64,000 nt of DNA, taken from positions 29,823,101 through 29,887,100 of the forward strand of contig OX578281.1 of the NCBI GenBank assembly GCA_951217055.1, in the 5' to 3' direction. Origin of the DNA: Gerris lacustris (taxonomy: Eukaryota > Arthropoda > Insecta > Hemiptera > Gerridae). Made by a program: the position numbers and the translations under genes. Under the pieces are notes generated by a model, which ran no database searches, had not been told where the DNA came from, and saw only the letters and a list, made by a program, of their open reading frames with translations. Positions 22,380-34,800 of this stretch are shown in pieces (position 1 is the stretch's first letter; each line of letters opens with the position of its first letter).

Positions 22380-25300
22380 CTACATCCACCAGAAACTGAC
22401 TGAAAAGCTTACGTCCAGTGATCTAACGTGATGCCACCATTTTGGTGGAATGTACAGCATTTCACCTAAAAAAAAAAAAAACAACACCAACATTGTTAAC
22501 ATTAAAACATATTTAAATAAATTAGATATAGATTAAGGAACATAAGGTGATATAGATTAAGGATCTTCAGATCTTCTAAATTAGATATATTTAAATAACA
22601 GAAAATACGAGAATATAAGTAAATTAGAAGGGTAGTAACCAAATAAGAACAAATAAATAGATACCTGGATACAGGTGACACTCATATGGGACTGCTTTGG
22701 CAAAATCTGGATGCTTGGTATAGTTGGGATTTTCAGGGTCCACCTCCGATGTGTTAGATAGTATTTTCCCTTCGTAAGGATACAAATTAGAATTATATAC
22801 AGGACTGTATAACAGGACCCTTTTTCTACCAATAACCTACAACAAATTTTGATACATTATATTTTTATTTTCATTTTGGCACATTCAGGCTGTCCTACCT
22901 GGGCCAGCCCTTGGCCAAGAAATTATGATGTTTGCCTCAAGAGGTGACATTCTAGAGAAGGCTCAAATTCCAAATATGTGAGATATGTAAGAAAGCAAGA
23001 AACTTACAAGTAAACTTAAAGTCAACATGCAAACAATAAAAACGAGATAAGTAGTTAACTAAAAAAACTAGATAAGGACAACTAATAAACTAAAAAACAA
23101 GCTAAAAATAAAACAAAGTAAGAAGTAAAAAAAGTTAACAATCAAACAAAGCAACAAGTAAACAAGCTAACAAGACCATAGTCAAGTAATAAAAATGTCA
23201 TCAAGCTAGTAATAAAACAAAGTAATATGTAAACAAGATGACAAATAAAGAAGCTAACAAGAAAACCATAAGACAACTGAGTCAGATTTCAACGTTTGTC
23301 TCAACTTCTACACTTTCTCTTACGCATTTCGGACTCATCTAACTGGTACTGAAGATAAACACCAGAGGTTGAAAGCCGGCTATGTACAATAAACTTACAG
23401 CAGGCACGAGACAGAATGTTCCCGGAGATCTCAAACAGACTTCTGTCATTAAATGTTTGAATTCGGAGACATAACATTTTTTTTATTCTTCAGAACAATC
23501 ACAATTTATCCGTTACCTTGTGTAAGCTCGGAAGTAAAAGGGGGAAAACAATTAAGTAAATTAGACATTAATAATAGAATGTAAATACACAAGTTGGCAG
23601 ATAAGAGATTATTTTAAATTTTAGCAAAGTCTATAATAACTAATAAACCAGCTGATACAAAGAAAAAAAAAAGTGTTGACTTTTGAATGACAACACCATT
23701 AACTTGATTGGATATGGTGACTGGGCTTGTCGAGACACTTTATTTGAGTAATGTCTGGTATATGGGAAGAAGGTTGGGGGAACAACATTAATACAAGGCG
23801 TAGCATGGCTCTATCATTGAAGCAAGTGTAATGCAATACATATCGAATATTAAGAAAATAGTTAATAATGATAACCCCGCACATCTCCTTTTTTAACTAT
23901 TATAAAATGTTTCACTTTACTACAGAAAAACACAAATAAAGCTACAAGGCTAAAATCAATACCTGTGTAAGAAGATTATGCTTGGGATCGTGGTGAAGTG
24001 GTGATACTGTGCCTCTAGGTCCAAACCAAGCATTTATATCAACGTCCGGGTCTTCTTCTGCTTCAGACAGACAGCAGTACTCAGGGATCCTAATATCATC
24101 ATTTAACTCAGGCACCTGAAACAGTTGAAAATATCCATCTGTTAATCATTATAAATCAATTCATAATTTCTTATAAATAGCAGGGTCCAACTTGGAAGTA
24201 AGAGATCTGGATTTGATTCTCTACTCAGGCAAGGAGGTCTCCGCTTGGTGTTCACCTAGGATCGCGATATAAATGGGCTATTTTACTGCAGTGGCGTCCA
24301 TACTGTTACGAATGCCAATTATATGGTAGGTATATAAAGCTGATAGAGTGAAACCTCTAAATAAATGACTAATTATTTATAGAAAGTTAGAAAGGAGCAA
24401 AGCAAATTATTATTTTACTTATTCTTATTTTATTTATTTAATGGTTTTTAACGAGCTCCTAGACAGCACAACCACAAGTAGGGCGCTCATTATAAGGGGG
24501 CAGCATATTATATAACATTATCACAGGGAGATGGTGGGAACTTGCGAAGGACATGGGAGACTATGCTTTCACATCTACGGATCGGGGATAATCAGAGAGG
24601 AGGAACTTGACACACTTAAGTGGCAGGATATCCTCTCCTTTATCATCCAAACTAGGAGACTTGAGGGTAAGACTGAGGTGGTTCGATGGGCGTGAAAAAC
24701 CAGGGGTTGGCAAAAAGGACCCGAGTGCAGTCTAGTTGCCAGGCTTGGCCTCCCCGCCCCCTTACTACTATCACAGGGAGATGGAGGCTGGAAGATATAG
24801 AGGCAGATAACTTTTGCCTTATGTCACATAAGTTGACAGAAGAGGAAAACAAGATAAACTCAGCACAGAAGGAGGGAAGTAGTAGTAGTAGTAAGGGGAA
24901 AGAGGGGGGGTCTCCCCTTCACTTATTCCCATGAGGTGGTAAGGTGTCTCCATCACAGACTGGACAGGTGAGGTCGTCTTCGATTTTTAATGCCGGATGT
25001 TATCTTAAGCTGACAATTTCCACTTAAAACCCCGACCATGGTTCTCAGGTTGGGTCTACTCAGTCCCATGAGCCATATGGTTTTCCTTTTCTTTATTTTG
25101 TTCCCTCTGTTCTTATCCATGCCCTCTCTGCTTCCTCCCACTTTTGGATGACTATCCTCTAGACTAGTCAACTGAGGGCTCCGGTCCACAGAACGGCATG
25201 GAAGCTTACTTCATCTGCTTTCCCATTCCCTGTGTGTCCTGGCACAGCGTAACCTCCTTTTCCTCTGCAAGCAGCTCTAATGCCTCTTGACACTCATAGC

Positions 25301-28300
25301 TGAATTGACAGAAGAGGAAAACAAGATGAACTCAGTACAGAAGGAGGAAATGTAGTGCTAAAAAACAAGCTTAAATTAATGTTTACTAAAGTTTTGTCTA
25401 TATTTGTTTCTTTACATAACTTTCCACTCTCTTAATTTAATCCCAGTAAAACTCAGATTATCAGCTAGAGAGTGATGCAGTATTTTCAAAGTATCTAGTA
25501 ATAGGATTTAGCTTTATTCATCTTTAGGTCTCTGCCAGACGAGGCTTCCTTGATTGTGTGTCCTAAGTAGTGCAACCAATGATCAAGAAAGTTTAAATTA
25601 GACATCCACCCAGAATAGTGCCTCCCTACACGTTGCACAGCCTGGCTGACCATCTGTGATTCTACCTGCCACTCAGTGTACAAATGTTTTTAAATCAATC
25701 TTACCACACCTTGACTAAGGAAGAGGAGGCAGGAAAGGAAAAATTGAAACTTTTTCTTTCATATTTGGTACTGATGATATGGTGCTCATCGCTTCGTTCC
25801 CAAACACTTGTTTAATCTCTTGGACTGTTTCCACAAGAGAATCGCCAAGCTTTAAAGAAAAATTTATTCAGTAACGTTGTTTGACTTTTGTCTAAAAGAA
25901 AAATGCGACAAAACCCACTCGCACTTGCTCACTAATGAATGGCCTACGACCGACTGACGTGTGTGACCAAGCCCCGACCCCATAGCTTCGTTTCTTTCGC
26001 CAATAAAAATTAAGGTCAGATACTTTTTGATCTGACCACGTACATAACACAAAAAGGCAATTTTAAAAAAAATGAAGTACAATTCCATACTGTTCAGAAT
26101 TATACAATCTCTGAGGTTCAAAGTTATACAGAGATATTATTCTGTCTAATTTTTTTTCTCATAATTTTAGAGCTTTCCAGATTTTTGAACATGAGCCTTA
26201 TTTTGTATACCTCATGTCATTTCTCTAAATGTTTTTAGATGAACCCAATTATTTCATATTAATCTAGCCTCCCATATTACTAAGCATAACTAGTCATGTG
26301 GTGCATGAAGAACTCACCAAGAAATATTTGCATTTTGCTCTTATATTGTTTTTTTTTCTCTTATTTGTTTTCAATACGGCTATCAGAAACATTTTATGGG
26401 GAAAACTTGAAGGAGCTTTAAAATTATAAGCAATATGTCCTATAAGCATAAACTTCTTTTTCAAACCCCTAATTTGAACGCCTTTATAATAGTTACTTAC
26501 ATATTCCTTTCCTACTCTTTAAGACCTTTATATGATGTACAACATGTCATGCTAACAAAAAACTTTTTTAGTTGAACCATGAAAATATTGAGTGACATTT
26601 ATAAAAAAAAAAAAATATATACAGTTGTCACAAATTCTGAGATGCACAGATTGGCCCATTTTTGTGCCAGTTATATTAGACAAATAAACTTTTAAAATTC
26701 TGTCTCTGAAGTGAAGAACTCACAACGCTCATTCAAAAACATAAAAAAAACATCTCATTGAGCTTGTTTGTCTCTAAATGCATTAAACTTAAAAGATTTA
26801 GATAAAAAGTGGGAAAGGATAACAATACAAAAAAAAAAAAAAAAACACCAAAAATATACCAGAATACGAATACAAATAAAAAGTGGTTTTATTTATATTT
26901 ACAGTTATACAAATTCGACACAGCCCTAACAAATACATATTTATATTATAGAGATACATTGGAAAAAAGCCTTAGGTAAATTTTTTAAAAAAACAGTTGG
27001 ATGCTACTATCAGAATGCATGAATAAATTTGTAAAATAAGTTCCTCAAAAAAGTGTGTTGTCTAGGGTTGCCAGGAATCCCGTTTTGGTCTTAAAATTCT
27101 GCTGTCCCAAAAAAACTGTTCGGGACGCCAAAATGTACCAGTTTTCAATGGAGATGTCAAAAGTAGACATTTTGTTGTAATAAAAAATAAACCGCTTAGA
27201 CTGATAATTTATGTTACAAAATATAGAAGCGAAGTATCTATAAATTATTTTAAAAAGTAAGTATAGATATAAAATATAAAGTGTAAGTATAGGTTATTAC
27301 TATTATGTTTACAAAGCTGAGAATCTTTTTTATACTAAATAATAATTTTTCATGAAGGTGATCAATATTGTACCTACTGTAGTAGGTAATAATATTTTGA
27401 TAGCAAAAGATAAAGAAGCGTCCAGCCAATTCTGTAGAAGTCAATGTTGGTCCTAATGCCTAACATCAATAAAGTATTTGCTATGGGACATAAGGAAGCT
27501 ATGTACCACACTAATTTGCAGATTTTTTTGTTGGGGAAGGGGAAATTAGGATGGGGGAGTGGGGGTACTCCCTGACGATGTGTTCTGCTTTTGACTTTCA
27601 TAAATCTGGCAACCCTAGAGTTGCCTCCACTTAAAGGATAACTAAACATGTTAAAAAAAAAAACATATTTTTGTTTTCTTAAGGCTCTACCGCTCTTTGA
27701 GGTTAAAAAAATCATAAAATTTAAAATTTTATTGGTTCTAAGCAAGATATCAAAAATCTAATCACAGGCTTCATTCCTAATTTTAATTCTGCACAATTTG
27801 AGCCCTATTTCAACTTCCTATGATAAATAGTACAGGCGCCATTTCAATACAACGATAAAACTCGTATTAAAATGGCGCCTGAAGTTGAAATAGGGCTCAA
27901 ATTGTGCAGAATTAAAAGTAGGAATGAAGCCTGTGATTAGATTTTTGATATCTTGCTTAGAACCAGTATAATTTGAATTTTACAGTTTTTCTTAACCTCA
28001 AAGAGCGGTAGAGCCTTAAGGCAAATATGACCAAGTAAAAAAAAAACTCTTCCTACCCTAATTTTTACACATAATTTTGGAAAAAAAAAAGAAGGATTAG
28101 TTGAGTGGACTATTTATTTAATATTTTGAAGTTGAAGTTAAAATTGAAGATTACGTCTCAATTCTTAGAGATAGAGTTTTATTTTAAGAGCATTTGCTAT
28201 AAAATAAGAATGATGATAGATAAGGTACAATTTAGGTATTAAGTTTTTACCTTTTTTGTATTTAAAAAAAAAAATACATTCATCTAAAAAAAACTTGGAT

Positions 28301-31300
28301 TGTTCCATAAAAAAAGGTATACAATTTTTATGTAAATTAGTTAATCTAGAAAAATCAGATATTTTTTATAATTCAATGTAAAAATTTAATCTTACAAGAA
28401 AACCTCTAAAATTTCACCAGTAAAGAAAATGAAACTTTCATAGGATAAATAGTACAAATTCTGACTTATAACACATACATTTTTCATAGTTAGAAGGAAA
28501 TATAAAATTAACCAGTTTCCAATAAACATTAAATCAGTCGTTCTAAGTTAATAACTACCTAACACTTAGTAAAGACTAATAATGACAAATAATTAGTAGT
28601 TTTGACTGAGATTTTGTGGTACCACTTCATAATTATGACTAGAGAGGTTGGTAGAAAGTTACACAACAATATTGTCACCACAATTTTTATAAAATTGTGG
28701 TGACAATATTGTTGTGTAACTTTCTACCAACCTCTCTAGTCATAACTAATAATGACAGTAAACACTGTATCAAGCAAACATTATAGATTATTTAGTTATA
28801 TCATATTTTTGTTTCCTCTGGGTAATTATAAAAAGTAATCTTAAATATAAAATATTAATAAGTAAAGAAAATGAAAATTATAAATAAGACATATTATAAT
28901 ATAATGACTAAATCTTAAAAATATATATAGAGTAATACTAATCAGAGTGGCCAATCCTAATTATGAATACCAAAGCTTAGTTGAGAAATAAACACATTAT
29001 TTGTAGAAAACTTCCAATTCTTAATATTATAAGGCCACTTTAAATAAAGACTTAAATTGCACTGGCAAATATCTAATCAGAATACAATAAATAAATAAAA
29101 AAATGACTCTACATACTTTAAGGAAAAGTAAACATACAAATGATCTCCCACTGTTTCAAAATGATATCAACCAAATGTAAATTCACTGTACCATTTCACC
29201 TGTTCCTCGGTAAGCGATGGTTTTATATTTTCTACAGCGTAATCAAAATGTGCTACGCTGATAGACTTGACTTTTTCACCACCAACTGCGAGTGCTCGTA
29301 ATCCTGCTTCACGGCAAAGAGCAACCAAATCAGCACCTGAATAATATTCCGTTCTTTCTGCAACTGATGTCAGGGATATATTAGAATCGAGACTTAAACC
29401 TGCGGTCACTATTTTCAAAATGCTATGGCGTTCTTCTACGTTTGGAGGTGGAACGTAAATCAATTTGTCAAATCTTCCGGGTCGCAATAAAGCAGAATCA
29501 ACAACTTGAGGCCTGTTAGTCGCAGCAACAATAGTGACGATCGGATTGTAATTTTCGTTTAAACTGTGTTCGGCATCTTTCTTAAACCCTATTCCATCTA
29601 ATTCAGTTAGGAAAGACGATAAAATTCTTTCTTGTACACCACTGTCTCGGTTAGTTCTCGAACCGACTAAAGCGTCGATTTCGTCGATGAAGAGCACGGT
29701 CGGAGCGGAAGCTCTGGCACGCTGGAAAAGTTGAGTTATAATCTTCTCCGCGTCTCCAAGAAAAGGCGAATAAAGATGGGCGGCGGAAACAGATAAGAAA
29801 GTAGTTTTATAAGAGCTTGCTACAGCTCTGACCAAGCTAGTTTTAGCACAGCCTGGAGGCCCGTAAAGAAGACAACCCGAAGGTGGAGGAACATTCATTT
29901 GTCTTAAAGATTCACTGTTCACAATAGGCCAAACGATAAGCTGTATCAATTGACTTTTGATTTCAAAAAGTCCACCAAGATTATTAATATTGTAAGTCGA
30001 AGAAGGTACGAGCCCGATAATTCCTTTGGTAGACGTCGGTTGAACAGTTTTAACAAGAGATTTAAACACATTCAATATATCGTCTTCTTCCGTTAAATTT
30101 TGAGACTGTACAGTCTTAGTGGCTTTTCTGAAAAGAAAAACTAAATCGGCGAAAACAAAACCAGGCGTATTCAACGCTATATACAAACATGACCTACCAC
30201 TCAAGTTGAGTTTAACAGGTAACTGCCGGACAATAACTTCTACAAGTCTAAATCTTTCGGTTTCGGTCGGGATATTCAAGTAAACTTCGACACTAAGTTT
30301 ATTTGCGGATCTTAGAGATGCATCGAGCGCAAGTGGGAAGTCAGTCGTTGCAACGACGATAATTTTAGGATCTCGACTGGCATCTTCGAGGAAACTATTC
30401 AACATTTCTAATGGTTTTCCACTCTTAGAACATATATTTTCGACACGTTTGATCAAAATCATACATAACCCACTGGTGGCTTCGTCGCTAAGTGCTTTGG
30501 CGAGTTTAAGTTTATCTTTGAAGTAGGATTGTCTCTCGTCGTGCTTCAACGTCAACATTTCTGACAAGTCTAAATACAGGAGAACAACATCTTTGTCAAA
30601 ACAGACTTTATGCACCAAAGTACTTTTACCACAACCTCCGGCACCGACTAGAAGGACTTGCTGAACAAAATTTAAATTTTCGTCTTCACTATCCTGACCG
30701 AGGATTCGTGACCTGTCCGGATTTAAAATGTTAGAACGGTTTTCTATGACTGCACTGAGTTCCTTGTAAGCGTTCCAATAGAAAATTTCATTTTCGTCGA
30801 CGTTACGATATAGTTGATCGTAAGTCATCAAACTGATTTTTGAATCTATTTTGATCTTGGTCGATTTGACAACACGTCCGTAGCCGCAACCAGTAGATAA
30901 AATATTAAGAGAGTAAATACCGAATACATCGAATTCCGTCAAAGAGTCCACGTTAACGATTGATTTCGAAGACATGATAAAAAGTTTCAACAGTTCTCTC
31001 AATGAATCGATCAAGGCGGCTTCTTTGTCGTCCCATTTCATTCTTTGGCACGGATCTTTGAATACGACAATCAGACTTAAACTTTTGATGATATTTACAT
31101 GAGGAATAGCTTTCACATTGTTTCTGCTCAAATGCTGTCCCTCGAGATTTAATTCCTTTGCAGCGGGCGTTGACGAATTCGACAGAAGTTCAACACTCGG
31201 ATCCAAAACACAAAAATCATTGTGTAGAAATGATTTCGGCCAGACTTTGCAAATGAAAGATCGTTTGTTTGATAAATTGACGACGGCGTAACGTCCGATC

Positions 31301-31761
31301 AGCGACGAATCGAATTCATTACCCACTGATAAAAACTGTAGATTGAGCGGAGTTGTTTTCTCCTGTAGAATCAACATTTTATCACTCTTATTATCCGTAG
31401 ACAATAAACTCACAATGGAAATGCTAATAATTCACTTAAAAGTGAATTTGATAATATCGAAATCAAAACAATAAAATATTTTAAGAGAATTACAACAACC
31501 GCACGAGAAAATAAACATAATAATTTCCCATAATCACAATCACAAATCACAACCACCCCAACACAAATATAACCATGATAACCCAAGTTTAATCAGAATT
31601 TGTACATGTTAAGCGGGAAGGCATAACTCATACAGCAGGACTTACAAATATATTATACTATACATATTTGTACTGCACAATGTAAATTTGTCACACCTGT
31701 TCAGATTTTATGATTAATACTAATACATTTTTTCCTTCTTTATGAATGTCTATAGGGATAT

Positions 31762-31801
<40 letters not shown>

Positions 31802-34800
31802 TATTCTTAAAAAACCTTTTTAATACTGGCAACATTTCACCCACTCCTGGGCATCTTCAAGCCTAATATTTATTTTATTATATTTACTCGAAGAAGAGCC
31901 AATGAGAGCTCAAGATTTTGACATCTACAAGGTCATATGCCAAAATCTCGAGCTCTCATTGGCTATCCCTTGGATTTTCCAAAACTGTCAGAGTAAATAC
32001 TTACTGTAATATGACTATAGTGATGTCGATGGATTTACAAGTTCAAAGGTACCCTAATCCCTAGGGAATTGGTTATTAAAAAAATTTCAATTTTTAAAGA
32101 AAAATTAAGTATCTGTCTGATTTAATGGTTGTGTGGCTTTAAGTTGGTCATTATATGCCTGATGATGGCCAAATGACCAACTGTTGTCTTTAGAGGATAT
32201 TTCTGTCTACAGTTCTTTGCAAAGAAATAAATCCCCCCTACAACTCTCTTTTTTTTAATGAAAGCATAAGCTTAAAAAAATTATGAACAATCCATTTAAC
32301 TACCTTCAACAGTTTTAGAATGAACAATTATAATAATAAAAACAGATATTGAATTATAAATAGAATTACCTAAGCCTCATTTATAGTAATGTTGGACTAA
32401 ATAATACTGAAGTTGAATTAATAACGGTCTGATGGGTTGGAGAAGAGGCTAAAGGCATTAACCTTACCTAAGGAATCATTCAAGTAGGAGGACTCCTTCA
32501 AATACTTCAGGCCATTATCCAAGAGTAGGGTGCTGTCAGATAAATGTAAGCGCCTGAGTTATACAAGCTCGCAAGGTAATAGCTATGCTGAATGGAGTTC
32601 TGTAGAGTAGCTCGATGGGAAGGAGCAGAAAAAAAAAAATTCTGACAACCATTTTTAAGAGTATTTTAACCAATGGAGCAGAAGTGTGTAAACATTTCAG
32701 TCTTCAGCGTCACATATAAAAAGGTCTCCGCCTCCGGAGACCTAGATTTTCCAGAGTGGAAAGGGCCTAAGAATGAAGGAGTGGTTACCTGATGGAAGGA
32801 GGAAGTGGGGATGCCCCACATGAAGAGATCAAGTCATCCAAGCAAAGTTGACTTCCAACTTGCAAGATAGTTACTGAACTTGGGAATGAAGAAGGGAAAT
32901 TCAGGGGAAATACCAAAAAATGAAGATGCTCTAAAAAAGTGAAGTAAAAGAAAAAATAAAATAAATAAATAAATAGGTACTTGATTAAAGAGTTGATGCT
33001 GAGCCAAATAGCCAACTTCAGATTGTTTGTGTATAATATGATTGGTAATGAATTCCCTGAGTGTACATAGTTTCATGCTCCAGTCCGACTCAGTATACTG
33101 AGAGCCAAGTTCTATGGGTACTTTACGACCACCTCCAACTCTAAGTAAGTAACCGATATCTTTCCACTTGGTTAACGCTGGCCAGTGAGCAATACAACCT
33201 GTAACAATAAAATCCATTTGAAGAGTTTACATTCAATAACTTAACTTTTGCAAGTACACAGTAATTCCTTAAGCAAAGTAGGACACATTTTGAAAGGGTA
33301 TTAAACTTTTGAAGATTCTTGAAGAGGCATCTTTGTAACGCCAAATACGTTCATTTATGGAGAACGCACATTCAATAACTTAACTGTTTTAATGTTTCAA
33401 CTTAATTATCAATAAGGAATAAAACTGTCTCTCCACATAAATTTAAACTTTCAGTATAACTTCTGTTACAAACAGTAGATAATAAACCAGGTAATAACAG
33501 CAAAACTTAAACAAATTAAAATAAAATCTAAATCTATAATACCTATTAAGGTGACTGATGGTTAACATATGAATAATAATATCTTATTTATTTGATACAT
33601 TTATTAAACATAACATGGTTATGACCACAATACTTTCTCTTCATATATACTATGTATAGAAGTAAGTATAAAGAATTACCTGTGAGTTTAGCAGGTAGTT
33701 GAGGGTTGAAATGAGCAAAGGAAAATGTCTCTAAAGAAGGACACTGAAGAATAGTGACAGGTTCACCTTTAACTCCCGGAAAATCCCAGTCACCTGATCT
33801 CTCTTCATAATCTAAACACTTCAGCAGATCTATGTCACCTTTTGATTTGAGCCATTCTGAAAAATATGAAGAAAGAATAATTATAATGGTATCTTACTAA
33901 TTAAAATTCAAATTAATATGAATTTATCTTTAAACCTTAGACTAAAGCATAGAATAAATGACAAGTAGATCCAATTTCTCTTATTCATTAATAATTTTCT
34001 TAAGTTTATCCATCTAGGAAACTAGGCTTTAATGAGGAAATTGTAAAATATAATGTATAAATGAGTAAAGTGAATGCATAATGAAACAATTAATTTAAAT
34101 GTATAATTACCCAGTATAATAGGTGATTAATCACAGCATTATATGAAGCGTCTAATTCGAAAATCAGTCAATCCACTAAATATTTTATATTAACTTTTCT
34201 GTATTTACTCCTTTTATGTTTTTAAAAGAGTTATCTGCTGCACGTTTTATCAGGTTCGTGCAATTGAGATGCACAACAATGGTTCAAACAATATTAAGAT
34301 GTCTAGTTTTTAATTATTAAATTTGATCTTCACCACATTATTTTATATTAAAAGAGCCAGTTGGTCTGATTTTGGAAATAGATGCCTTAACATAATGTTT
34401 TTAGCTTGAGAATGACCCCGGGCATTGAAAATGGCAAGGAACATTTATTTTTATACATTATACAATTTTATTAACAGAAAGAAGTTCATACCAGAATGAA
34501 TTTCATCAGATAATTTAGAAGCGATGGATGTAAGTTGTTCTTTGAAACCAGCACCAAGAAGTAAACCATCATCTGTTGTAGAAAGAGCGTCACTTAATAC
34601 TGACAAAGTATCGCCTCCCAAGCCTAATTGTAGAATACAGCAAATCTATAACAAACATTTTGCTCAATTTAGTGAATATGCCATATTCGTTAGTTTGTTT
34701 TCTAAAACTAAAATCATGTCACATTCATGTACATAATATTATTTTTTTCTTAAAAAACAAAACCGAGAAGAAAGGAAAGCAAAATCGGTTACAATTTAAC

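Noticed and set aside
31766..31795. Poly-T as evidence of a PEX6 retrocopy tail
   Set aside because: It lies on the 5' side of PEX6, whereas a retrocopy tail should follow the 3' end.
32720..32750. Short GC hairpin GGTCTCCGCCTCCGGAGACC as a terminator or riboswitch
   Set aside because: Bacterial-type elements make no sense in this nuclear intron; probably a chance or MITE hairpin.
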